In this document: positions 1 through 9,386 of the stretch, piece after piece | Layout: the number at the start of each line of letters is the position of its first letter | Position numbering within the stretch: the first letter of the stretch is position 1 | NCBI GenBank assembly: GCA_025201765.1 | Contig: MU623730.1 | Span: forward strand, 1-12,967 | Length of the DNA stretch: 12,967 nucleotides | Origin: Daldinia sp. FL1419 | Taxonomy: Eukaryota; Ascomycota; Sordariomycetes; Xylariales; Hypoxylaceae | Direction of reading: 5' to 3' | Translations under genes and position numbers: made by a program | The notes under the pieces: model-generated | Seen by the model: only the letters and a program-made list of their open reading frames with translations | The model's database searches: none | What the model was told of the DNA's origin: nothing

Positions 1-95
1 AATTACACTTATTTGATACCCGGACTTCGTCCGCTTCCTATTGGAATTAAATTACACTTTTGGCTACCGGCTTCGTCCTGGATTTAATTTTAAAA
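1..95. repeat. Two imperfect tandem copies of a ~50-bp GC-richer unit
   Basis: The string aattacactt occurs at 1-10 and again at 50-59. Each copy is followed by a shared core, cttcgtcc, at 25-32 and 71-78, set in CCGG-like context. The first core sits in a small perfect hairpin, cggac-ttc-gtccg (21-33). The unit is far richer in G and C than the following 1.7 kb and keeps CpG sites, so it looks spared from the mutation that hit the rest. The array probably continues left of the window. Its function is unknown; it could be a minisatellite or the end of another element. Confidence 0.5.
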
Positions 96-175
96 CTACT
101 ACTTAAAACCAAACTTACAATTAATTAAAATATAAATTTACACCACATAACTCCAAAAAATTCAAATCTATTTAA

Positions 176-415
176 AAAAAACTCAGAAATCTTAAAAAAA
201 GTCCTATTTTATTTAATATTACTAAAATTACCAATCTAATTAGAGACTATGTTAGAATTTTAAAAAAAACCAAAAAAGTAAAAAAAACTATTTACCTTAA
301 TAACTACGTATATAATATCTTTAAAAAAATTAACCTAAAAATTATAAAAAAAATATTATATAAAAAACAAATACCAATCAAACAAATTAATAACTATTTA
401 TTCACTCATTTTTAA
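176..415 (+). pseudogene. Stop-free 79-codon frame, possible coding remnant, unidentified
   Basis: The frame starting at 176 stays open for 79 codons and ends at TAA 413-415. It is preceded by TAA at 173-175, which could be a mutated CAA. It has no ATG. In sequence this rich in A and T, stops should come about every ten codons, so this length suggests former coding sequence. The predicted peptide is Lys, Asn and Ile rich, with local strings such as LIRDYV, YLNNYVYNIF and IPIKQINNYLFTHF. These look like a basic protein in which many codons lost G. I do not recognise a family; a transposase or another element's gag would fit the setting, but that is a guess. Confidence 0.3.
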
Positions 416-942
416 AAGATTATTAAAAAATAGGCTAAAAACGAATTATATATTAAGAACCACTACCAAGGACATAATTAAACAAAAAAAAAACTTATTA
501 GAATCTACCACAATAATTATAACCCTAATTAAAAATATATATCAAACCAAATTTTTTTTTTTATCTACTATTTTAGGTTTTTTATTTTTATTTATTTTTT
601 AAATTTTATATACATCAATAATCAAACCGTTATATTAATTATATAACAATATTTTAATATTATTATCTTTTTTTTTTTTTTATATTTAAAATAAAAATAT
701 TCTTTTTACCAATTTCCAACCATTATATTTATTTATTGTTAAAAAATTCTCTTCAATTATATCCCTATAAAGAAAAAGGAAACAATTAATTTATATATAA
801 AAGAATTAAAATTCTAAAACTTAAAAATTATATTTCTTTATAATATAAAAATAATTATTATAATTATTTTTATTAAAAAAAATATAATAATTAAAAAATA
901 ACCATATATTAATATAAATTTTAAAATTAAACAATTAAAAAT

Positions 943-967
943 ATTCTTTATAAAGTTTATAAAGAAT
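943..967. repeat. Perfect 25-bp palindrome
   Basis: Arms attctttataaa (943-954) and tttataaagaat (956-967) are exact inverted complements around one central G (955). The centre also contains tttataaag twice in a row. It lies in a featureless AT-rich flank. It could be a chance result of low complexity or the fossil of an inverted-repeat terminus. Confidence 0.6.
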
Positions 968-1090
968 TTTATTTGAATAATCAAATACTTAAATTACCAA
1001 ACCTCTTATACAATAAAAATCAATCAAAATTTTACTTATATATTTATTAATAAGATTACCTCCACAAATATTAACATATATAAAGAATAA

Positions 1091-1261
1091 TATTTATTTA
1101 AACAATTATAACAATATTATATTAAAATAATAAAAATAATAAGGACTATTCTTCTAAAAATTAATATTAATAATTCTCCATTAAATATAATAATTAATTA
1201 TAATATTATTAAAGATCTTAAATTCTATTATACTAAATATTTAAATATTCTAATTAATTAA
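1091..1261 (+). pseudogene. Weak coding-like stretch, unidentified
   Basis: On the plus strand a frame is open from 1112 to 1258 (49 codons, stop TAA 1259-1261). It could run back to 1091 if TAA at 1109-1111 was once CAA. The predicted peptide includes RTILLKININNSPLNIII and KDLKFYYTKYLNILIN, which look more protein-like than random AT sequence. There is no start codon and no family match I can name. It may belong with the open stretch at 176-415 as parts of one older dead gene or element, but nothing seen here joins them. Confidence 0.2.
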
Positions 1262-1420
1262 AATTTATTTAGAAATTATTTAAATTATTTTAAAAAAAAT
1301 TTATAAAATAATAGAAATTAAAGAAAAGATCATCAATATAAATAATTAATTTTTAATATTTCTTAAATTCATTTATATTATCAATTTAATTAAATTATAT
1401 TACAAAAGTACAGCCAAATA

Positions 1421-1492
1421 ATAAAATAATAAGAATAATAATAAATTAATCATTTAAATTATTACTATTATTATTACTATTATTATTATTTA
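1421..1492. repeat. AAT/ATT microsatellite forming an inverted repeat
   Basis: A run of AAT-type triplets (about 1421-1450) is followed after a short AT spacer by ATT-type triplets (about 1457-1492). The two halves can pair. This is simple-sequence DNA, probably generated by slippage after the region became almost pure A and T. No regulatory role can be read from it. Confidence 0.5.
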
Positions 1493-1646
1493 AAATATTT
1501 ATTAATAATATTATTAATATAAAATTATTATTTAAAAAATTTATATTTATTAATTTAAATTAAAAAAATATTTTAAAAATTTATTAATTAATAATTAATT
1601 AAATATAATAAAATATTTTAAATTAAAAAATTAAAAGAATAAATTT

Positions 1647-1691
1647 AAAGAAAAGAAGGAAAAGGAAAGAAAAAAAAAGAAAAAGGAAAAA
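1647..1691 (+). repeat. 45-nt pure purine tract
   Basis: Positions 1647-1691 contain only A and G, with several GG pairs (aagg, aaagg), ending about 120 bp before the element's LTR. It could be a low-complexity tract, or a remnant polypurine tract of another degraded retroelement. No LTR start with TG is visible directly after it, which argues against the second reading. Confidence 0.5.
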
Positions 1692-1808
1692 TAAAAGTTA
1701 TAATATTAAACTATAATATATTAAAATAAAAAATGTTATTTATAATTAATATAATTAAATTATTAAAAAATATTATTTAATATTTATATATAAATTTAAA
1801 ATATATAT

Positions 1809-2227
1809 TGAACAGGAACTCTGATAGCTCCTGTAGGATATACCTTACACTTCAACTAACCCATAGTAACCAGAGGCTGTACAAGCTCGAGGATACAAAG
1901 TGACTATATTTTGATAGAAGTATCGAAATAATTAGATAAATGAACTACTATATGTAATTACTTTGCAATAATAGTACGTACAATGAGGTATAAGCCTAAA
2001 AAAATATATATTATTTATATAAAATTATATGGAAATAATTTTTAAAAAACTATTTATATATTATATTAATTAAGTAAAAAAATAATTATTAAGGCCTATA
2101 TATATCCAAATAAATATATATAAATTTTATAAGGATTTATTAAGGGGTCCTCCAAAATAGTTCCTATTATATACTTTTGTTACATATTCTTATTACATAT
2201 CCCACATATTCACACTACACTAGTTTA
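1809..2227 (-). repeat. 3' LTR of the gypsy element (419 bp)
   Basis: This aligns without gaps, end to end, with 9944-10362. It begins tgaac and ends gttta on the plus strand. Combined with the other copy, the ancestral ends were TGAAC...GTTCA, a five-base inverted terminus with the usual TG/CA. In the first 61 aligned bases I count 13 differences, all transitions, and each copy keeps some C or G that the other lost. That fits two copies mutated independently by C-to-T change rather than ordinary drift. It contains three 13-bp tandem units at 2161-2199. Confidence 0.93.
2161..2199 (-). repeat. Three 13-bp tandem units in the 3' LTR
   Basis: Units are ttcctattatata (2161-2173), cttttgttacata (2174-2186) and ttcttattacata (2187-2199). 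The same three units occur in the other LTR at 10296-10334. In coding orientation they lie about 29-67 bp from the LTR's 5' end, inside the expected U3. Tandem motifs in U3 often act as enhancers; that role is inferred here. Confidence 0.7.
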
Positions 2228-2240
2228 AAGCTCCCCAAAA
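2228..2240 (-). other. Polypurine tract (plus-strand priming site)
   Basis: Read on the minus strand, the bases directly before the 3' LTR are ttttggggagctt. The run TGGGGAG is purine-rich and is one of the few G-runs left in the element. Retrotransposons start plus-strand DNA synthesis from such a tract next to the 3' LTR, so it supports minus-strand orientation. The final ctt before the LTR is not purine, so the exact boundary is uncertain. Confidence 0.6.
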
Positions 2241-2577
2241 TTGATAAAATTAAATTTTTAATAAATTAATCTTAATAAAACAAATTAAAAAAATTATAAA
2301 GAAATGTAATCAAATTGATTAATTAATTAAAATCTAAAATAAATCTAAAAAAGGTTAAATTTAAAAAAAATAAATAAAATAAAAATCTTAATTTCCCAAT
2401 TCTTTAATTTATTTTTATATAATTTTTATATTTTTTTTTTCTTTTTATTAATATTTTTACCATAATTTTATTATTAGATTATTTTATAATTTTATAATCT
2501 TCCTTTTATAGCTCTATTATTAATAATTTTTGATTAACATCTATTTAATTAGGTGAATTAATTTCTAATTTAATTAT

Positions 2578-3720
2578 TTACTTATTATTTTTACTATTAA
2601 TAATTTCCCAATATCCATATTTATCTTATATAAATAACTTTAATCTATCTCTTAATATACTTCCTTTAATTTCATTTCCACCTAATTCTTTTACCACATA
2701 TCTATTTTAACCTAAAATTCAATTAATCAAATAAAATTTATATTAATTATATTGTAATTATTAATTTTTTAATATATCAATATATTTAATTATATTATAA
2801 ATTAGGATTAAATTACTAATATTTAAAGATTATTTCCTAATTTTTATAAAATTTTATTTATTATTTCTTTCTACTATAACTTATTATTTATTTTAAATAA
2901 TTTTAGAAATTTTATTTATATTAATTAATTAATGCTTAATCATATATATATATATATTTAAAAAACTTTTTAAAATTTTAATATTTTTCTAATTTAAAAT
3001 TTTCCATAATGATATAACAGCTTTAATTAGGAACATTAACCATTTATTATAAATAATTTTATATATATTAAATCTTAATAATTTTATAAAAATCCTATTA
3101 ACCCATACTATAATATTTAAAAATTAACTCTATTCTTTTCCTTTTCCATCAATTAATTTTATTAATCTATATTTAATTAATTTATACCTAACCTTTATTT
3201 GACCTTAAATTTACAAAAAATATACTAATCCAATTTCTTAATATATACCTAATTCTAAACAGGCTTTCATAACTTCACTTTTAAATTCTAATCCTCCATC
3301 TACTTTAATTACTAAAGATTAACCATATTAATAAATTATCTTTTCCTTTATAAACTTAACAATATTTTTAAAATCAACTAAATAAAATAATAAAACTTCT
3401 AAATAATTAAACAATTATTCTTAAACCTCAATAATCACCTTATAACCAAAATCATTTAATATATATTATACATCTAAAACCCAACATACTAAAACCTCTA
3501 TAAAAATTAAATAACTTATAAAATCTACTAATCTTTTTTTATTTATTTATTAATACTCTTTACATAATCTAATTACCTCATTAATGTACTTATAAAGACC
3601 TTTCTAATAATATAAAATTAAAATTTACCAATATATTAAATCTCTCCCTTTATATCCATATTCTATATAGAATTCCTTAATAATTCTTCATCTTATTAAT
3701 TTATAATTAATAATTCAACA
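2578..3720 (-). pseudogene. Integrase (degraded): zinc, DDE core, C-terminal domain
   Basis: The zinc-binding N-domain is visible as YGYKGRDLIYW (3660-3628) followed by RLCKEY. The two His are Tyr (CAT to TAT) and the second Cys is Tyr. In the core the first Asp is kept in VLDV (3474-3472). The second is kept in KVDGGLEFKSEV (3306-3271). The catalytic Glu is Lys in GQIKVRYK (AAG at 3195-3193), 34 residues after the second Asp. IDGKGKE, VWVNRI and an MFLIKAVISLW block (LPIE-type, Glu to Lys) follow. The C-terminal domain keeps YVVKELGGNEIKGSI (2700-2656), which matches the end region of many fungal gypsy integrases. I see no chromodomain. Stops here are mostly former CAA/CAG, fitting coding-strand C-to-T. 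Confidence 0.88.
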
Positions 3721-4053
3721 ATTAAAACATCTTTTATTAATTTTTTTCTATAAAATCCCATTAAATATAATATATTTTAATATTTCAATCTTAAATTTTA
3801 AATAATCTTTACATCTTTTAATTATATTATTATTTAAAAATCTTAAAAATAATTTAAATATTAATAAATATTATATTATTTTTTATAATTTTAGATTTTA
3901 TTAATTAAATAATTATAAAATAATTAATTATATTTTATTTTAATTATTAAGAATTAATATTATTAATATAAAATATATTAAAATTATATTAAATTAAAAA
4001 TCAATATAATTATTTAAATTATTTTCTTATTTTTTATTATTTTAATTAAATAA

Positions 4054-4422
4054 TCCACTTAACTTTTATAATAAAGTATTTATAATAATATTATTTTTTC
4101 TTATAATATATTTTATTTTAAAATTAAATATTTTAATATATGTAATTTATTTTGTTAATATTGTGCTTGGTAAGTTTATGAAATTGTTGTTAAATTAAGT
4201 AATTAAGATTTTGATATTAGTTTTTAAAAAAAATTAAATTTTATAAAAGTAATTTTATAATTGTTTGAATGATTTTATAATAATTAGGTATTTTTATTTT
4301 ATAATATTATATTTTAATTTAAGTTTTTTCCAAATTCTTAATTTATATTTATTTGGTTTAAAAATGAATTAATTATTTAATTAGCTAATTATTGTTTCTT
4401 ATTTTTGTTTTAAAGCATTGGT
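4054..4422 (-). pseudogene. RNase H domain (degraded)
   Basis: This domain directly follows RT in the same frame. The opening TDAS motif reads TNAL (4422-4411), with the catalytic Asp changed to Asn. A retained Trp (4332-4330) corresponds to the ESGxW-type block. LETDAKTL-like sequence reads LKTNIKIL (4227-4204), again Asp to Asn. NLPSTILTK-stop-ITYI marks the LPGALxTRW block (4176-4135), and the end resembles the ADxLSRR block (4080-4054). RNase H would remove the RNA template during cDNA synthesis. At least two acidic residues are lost. Confidence 0.82.
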
Positions 4423-4429
4423 TTTGAGA

Positions 4430-5388
4430 ATTATTTGATATTTTAATTTATAGTCTATTATAATAAGATATGATGGTTTTATAAGAACATCTTTTAGTTT
4501 GATTATTGTTTTATTTTATGCCTTACCCTATATAAAAGATTTATTTTTATATAATAGCTTGGTTAGTGGTAAAGTTTTTATAGTGTAATTTTTAATTTAT
4601 ATATAAAAGTATATTGTAAGGTTTAAGAATAATTGAATTTTGTTGATATTGTTACATTTTTCCCATTTTAGAATCTTTAAAATCTTGGTTTTTCTAAATA
4701 ATTAACCATTTAATCTGCAGATGTAATCAACGATTTTAGTGTTTATTTTATAGAATTCTAATTTTTTAGCATTTATTATAACCCCAACTAATTTGAAATT
4801 TAAGAAGATATTAGTTATATTTTTGATATATTTAAGTATAAATTGTTTAATTCTTAAATATATTTCTTAATTATTATATTTAATAGTTAGTCTTTTAATT
4901 TCAATATCATTAAAGAAGGGTTTGTATATATGTAATATTAGATTATATAAGATATGGCTTATGGTTTTAAAAAAATACATTATTAAATTTATTATTCCTT
5001 ATGATATTATTATCATTTGTAATAATTTTAAGGGTATAGTAAAAGTGGTTATATTTCTATTATAAATTGATAGACCTAACTAATTATATCCTAAAAATAA
5101 GTTGATATAAGAGAATATAATATATATAACAAATTCTTCTACAAAGAAATCACATTCTTTGGGTAGAAAAACATTCCTAATTATTACAGCATTTAGTTTG
5201 GTAATTGAATTAATTAATTATAATCTACTATTCTTCTTTTTTACCATAAATTAGGGGTTGTAATATAAATTGTGATTTTTTTTGAAAATTCTATATTTGA
5301 TTTGATTTTTTAATATATTAATAACCTGATTTTTTAGTGGAGTTGGTATAAAAATACCTTTTAATTACCATACTTTATATGGAATGGT
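4430..5388 (-). pseudogene. Reverse transcriptase domain (degraded)
   Basis: This domain matches the Ty3/gypsy RT pattern block by block. TIPYKVW (5388-5368) opens it, followed by FMVKKKNSRL (5250-5221) and LINSITKLNAV. The first catalytic aspartate block reads INLFLGYN, with Asp changed to Asn at 5103-5101. The PQG block is now S-stop-G (5004-4996). The F(I)DD box reads PFFNDI (4920-4903), with its first Asp changed to Asn (4911-4909) and the second kept. NAKKLEFY (4773-4750), the LKWEKCNNI thumb block (4671 onward) and the PLTKLLYKN connection (about 4569-4543) follow. GAT/GAC to AAT/AAC changes in the active site mean no activity. This half of pol has lost coding-strand G far more than C. 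Confidence 0.9.
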
Positions 5389-6119
5389 TTTTATAATATA
5401 GTTAAATATTATTTTGTTTCTTATTTTTCCTATTTTATTGAAATCCTAGATTAATGCCATTTCTTGTTGTATGAATATTTTAATAAATACTTCTTTTTCC
5501 TAATTAATGAACTTTATGTCTTTCAACTTATCTTTCAAAATCTTTTATTGTTAAGGGATTAATCTTGTTCTTTTTGGCTATTTTACAAATTGTGGGACTA
5601 TATTTTTATATAATTCGTCTAATTATAATAAATCAAATCCTTCAACATTCTTAAAGGCTTCTTTTAATACAGCTTCTTTCCAATTAAATATTCCTAAGGA
5701 TGTTAAACTATCTAATAATACATTATCTACTAACTAAACTTTTTTTCCTTTTGGTTTATATATGATATTAATTTTGATTATGTTCTTTTTTGATGGGTAT
5801 GGGGTATTGAAATCTATTTTTTTAGTTTTTTAGTATATATCTCTTATAATTCTATTTATTATACTAATAAATTACTTATTTATAAAAGTTACGATAATTT
5901 CTTCATCTTCCTCAAATTTAATAGGAACATAATTAGATTTATTTTTTTTAGGCTTGTTATTACCATTAATTAAATTTATATTATTAATAGTATTTAATTT
6001 TCCATTAATGAAACCCTTTCTATAATACTATTTCCAACCTAATTGTACTTTTAATAAATTAATAATAAAACTTTAATAATTATGTTCCTAAATACCATAG
6101 TTCTAATATATATATTGCC

Positions 6120-6450
6120 TTCTATGGCTAACCTAAACTAAAATATTATGAAGAAATTCATCCCTAAAATTAACTTACTTATATAATATTTATCTTTAAT
6201 GATGTAGATTAACATATTTAAACAATACTTATTTAATTAAACTAATCTATAAATCACTTTTAACATTAAAATGTTTATTTTATTTTTAAAAAACATCAAA
6301 ATCATATCTAACTTCTTAATTACAAAATTATATTCTTTTATATATAATTAAAAGATGATTAATAATTTAATATTTATATTAATTAATGTGGAGATTAAAT
6401 TTTTGTTATTTTGAAATTTAATTTTAATTGTTAAACAAAATTATCCTTTA
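6120..6450 (-). pseudogene. Aspartic protease domain (degraded)
   Basis: In the gag frame the active-site motif LIDTGA reads LINININ-like: the DTGA positions are AAT ATA AAT ATT (6380-6369). Each of these codons differs from GAT ACA GGT GCT only by G-to-A or C-to-T. About 65 codons downstream, LILGMNFF (6173-6150) matches the ILGM(D/P)WL block that closes retropepsin-like proteases. The protease would cut the Gag and Pol precursors. Both the catalytic Asp and the Gly are gone. Confidence 0.7.
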
Positions 6451-7409
6451 ATATATAGCATTAGATTATCTATTGTTATTTATATTATAACAGATTTAAA
6501 TTAATTAGATGGTATTTTAATTAATATAACATTATTTATTGTTGTAATAAACTTTTTCAAGATTATTTCTATCTTAGTGGATAATACTTCCTGGGTTTTT
6601 TCTGGGGTTATTTTGATATATTCATTTGGTGCATTGTTATAAGCATTTTTAATCAGTTTTTATTCAAATAAATCTCTAAATCCAAGTATATATTTAATTA
6701 TTTTGTGCCAAATTATATTAAACTTTTTATTATAATTAATACTAATTTTTTGAATTTAAAATTTAATAATAGAGGGTATAAAGAAATTGGTAGTTGATAT
6801 TATTAATATAATTTTTAAATTATTAGTAATATTATTCTTTTTTATTAATAATGGTTTTGTATTCTTAATTTTAATAATTTTACCATTAATATCTTTACAT
6901 TATTTTATAGTATTGATAATTATATTTAATAAATTGATTTCTTTTATTATAAATGTTGGTAAAATTTTTTTAATATAAATCAAACTATTCTTATTAATTT
7001 TTAATTCCCATCCATAATTATTTATAAGTTTATCCTAATTAACTATTTCTAACTATCCTTTAAATATAACATTATTTACTACAATATTTCAAAAATTATT
7101 CATAAATAGAACAATTTCTTTAATATCATTAAATACTTAATCCTAATAATTACTTCCAATTATAATATTTTTTAAATAATAAAGAACTTTTTTAAGGATT
7201 TTATAATTATTTAGGTTTTTATTATAAATATAATGGTAAATATTTTAATTAATAAATATACCTTTTATTCTAACATCCACAATAACCATATAAAGAACCT
7301 TTAAAGTTTATGATTTATTTAATCCTTTATCCTTCTTTCCAATAACATATAAACAATTATTTACATCATAATATAAGAAATTATCTCTAATTATACATAC
7401 ATATGTAAA

Positions 7410-7466
7410 ACAATTCCTATTATTATACATTAATAAATCTTCAACTTATATTCCACAAAAATAACA
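7410..7466 (-). other. Zinc-knuckle-like segment of gag
   Basis: The frame reads CYFCG (Cys codons 7466 and 7457), then MYNNRNC (Cys codon 7412-7410). If the Tyr at 7427 was once His (CAT to TAT), the spacing is C-x2-C-x9-H-x4-C. That is longer than the usual retroviral C-x2-C-x4-H-x4-C, so this is either a variant knuckle or a coincidental match. It is followed by a well-kept stretch, LYYDVNNCLYVIGKKDKG (7376-7323), which in fungal gypsy gags usually lies just after the knuckle. Confidence 0.5.
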
Positions 7467-9386
7467 AATACTATATAAATAATTATTATAATTTAAATTA
7501 TTTAATTAGTTAGTTTTATATATATTGGACTTATAATTGTAAAAATTAAATCTTTTATTTTATATAACATTAATATTAGCTTATTAAATCTATATATCTT
7601 TATATACTCCCTAATCATTTCTTTACCCTAAATACCCTAATATAAAATTAATCACTTCCTAATTTTAATACATTCCTTTAATTTTAAACATATTAAGTTT
7701 CATCTTCTCAAATTCCTACATAATTTAACCTATATTTTTATCAATCTCCTTTAAATTTAGGATTTAAACTCTTAACTATTTATACAAATTAAAAACAATA
7801 TGCTTACCTTAATTATATTATCAATAAATAAATTTGTTATTATAAGCTCTAATAGATTTAGTTTTCATAATTTTATTTATTTAGAAGTGATTCTTTATAT
7901 AAATTTCTTCTTTAATCTATTTATTAATTATATTATAAAATTATTCAAACATATAACTAATAATCTCCTTAATTAGGATCTGTTATTTAAGAAATATCTT
8001 CTCCATAATAGCTAGATTAATTCTTTTTATAATATAATATATATAATAATTAAAATTAACATTCATAATATCTACTTTAGCTTCTTTAAAAGTTCTATTA
8101 TATTCCCTAATCAAATCAATGATACCAATAATATTTAATAAAGTAAATCTTTTTTTTAAATTTTTAAATCTTTTTTTAAAAAATTTGGAATTCTTGGAGT
8201 CACATAGGATAAAATTAATCTTCAATTATTTACAAATTTAATCCCAAATATTAATTCTATAAATAGCAATTTTAATTTATTTTTTAAGACTTTTATTAAA
8301 TATTTAGTAAGGCAAGTTTGCAATTATGTTGGCATTAAATGCTTTATATTATTGAAAGATATAATAAATATCCTTAAATCATTATATTATATCTAATCCA
8401 ATAAACCAATAATAAATATATTTAAAAAGCTCCAATAAAATTGGTTAATATGTAATAAAACTAAATTCAACATTTTGATCAATAATATTCAATCTTGGAG
8501 CAGGTGTAAAGGTGGCTTCTACTAAACCTTGAACAATAGGTGTAAATACTATAAACATATTTCCAATAATAATACTAAATAACTACTATTATTATACAAT
8601 AATTAATATTAAGCTGATTGGTTGAATTAAAGATACTTCTTACATTATATTTAATAAACTAAATATACTTAATAAAACTAATTATAATAATAATAGAAAT
8701 TCAAATTCAAGATTCTTAGGCTATTCTTATATAACTTCTTCCTAATCAGATTCATTATTAATAATTATATCTATTTTTTCTCAATAATTAATAAAACTGA
8801 TTTTGTTAGTATTGGGGTTTTATTATATAATATCTATATAAAATATTAATAAAGATATTATAAATAATGTAGATGTATTTAGTTCAGATTGATCAGGTGA
8901 AGTATTAGGTGACTGCTTAGTTGACTAATGTTCTGAAGATATAAGGAAGATTACTGTATATTTAAGTGCTTATATCTGTTCTTCTTTCTTATTCAATTTT
9001 TAGGGGGAATTTAAAGGTTTATATCTTTCACAACCATTCTCCTTCGCCGCAGCTAACTTTTTCTTCATTTGAATAATAGCAATTTCGCCTCAGGCTTCAA
9101 TAAATCTTAATATAATAACTAATATTAAAAAAACAATAACCTTTAATATACTCCATCTTTTCCATATAATTAACCTAATTAAATATTTTAATAATAATTC
9201 CAAAATTATATATCCTATAAATTCTTCCTTATAATTTTCTATAAATATTACTTTATTATCAAATTAATAATAACCTTTAAATACCTATATAATATTTACT
9301 ATTCAATTTTTCTTAACATTAATATTTATTTATTTAATTAGCCTTGTCCTCATAAATATATGTTTTGAATAAGATTCAAACTCCAT

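Larger units (their letters stand above)
96..1808. other. AT-rich degraded left flank
   Basis: No intact gene is visible here. The plus strand has clearly more C than G over most of the first 1.2 kb, as expected if plus-strand G was lost by C-to-T change on the other strand. The stretch holds two stop-poor frames, a 25-bp palindrome, a trinucleotide-like AT repeat and a purine tract, each listed separately. I read the rest as old repeat sequence reduced to A and T. I could not match it to the LTR element to its right. Confidence 0.5.
2578..6060 (-). pseudogene. pol: pol pseudogene: RT, RNase H and integrase
   Basis: This is the remains of the Pol polyprotein, which copied element RNA into DNA and inserted it in the genome. 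A single frame (codon first base at plus coordinates divisible by 3) can be followed from about 6060 to 2578 with no indel that I can find, yet it holds dozens of TAA/TAG stops. In order it has an N-terminal spacer containing FEEDEEI (near 5910), RT (about 5388-4430), RNase H (4422-4054), a zinc-type integrase N-domain (about 3720-3590), the catalytic core (about 3480-3050) and a C-terminal domain ending near 2600. The stops sit mostly where Gln, Arg or Trp are expected, as C-to-T on either strand would produce. The 5' boundary is uncertain because the upstream protease is in another frame. The stop at 2580-2578 may or may not be the natural end. Confidence 0.88.
6000..9386 (-). pseudogene. 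gag: gag-protease pseudogene
   Basis: This is the remains of the structural polyprotein that packages the RNA. One frame (codon first base 2 mod 3) runs from a good ATG at 9386-9384 (MEFESYSKHIFMRTRL) through gag and protease to about 6090, offset by -1 from pol. A second in-frame ATG is at 9353. An N-terminal part with IEA-stop-GEIAIIQMKKKLAAAKE (about 9097-9040) is basic and probably helical. A Ser/Pro/Thr-rich segment, SPNTSPDQSE, lies near 8900, and an acidic one, NNESD-stop-EEV, near 8750. The gag core around 8300-7900 includes DSKNSKFFKKRFKNL and LIREYNRTFKEAKVDIMN. A Cys-rich segment is at 7466-7410. The predicted protein of about 1,100 codons is long for Gag plus protease. Stops are frequent except in 8225-7986, which is still open for 80 codons. 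Confidence 0.8.

Noticed and set aside
1421..1492. CRISPR-like or regulatory repeat
   Set aside because: It is a simple AAT/ATT microsatellite without spacers of regular length.
1803..1808. ATATAT target-site duplication with 10363-10368
   Set aside because: Both flanks are low-complexity AT, so agreement is expected by chance. It is noted only as possible.
3190..3225. Apparent frameshift inside integrase between the DGG block and the GQIKVRYK block
   Set aside because: Recounting the T run showed six T, and both blocks are in the same frame.
6787..6978. 63-codon open frame on the plus strand with a strongly hydrophobic product
   Set aside because: It lies antisense to the gag-protease frame. 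The hydrophobic reading (Ile, Leu, Phe, Asn) is what AT-rich sequence gives, there is no family signal, and the minus strand gives a better explanation.
7983..8225. 80-codon minus-strand frame as a separate small gene
   Set aside because: Its frame is continuous with gag on both sides, the start would be a TTG after a mutated stop, and the peptide resembles the gag core. It is a stop-free stretch of the gag pseudogene.
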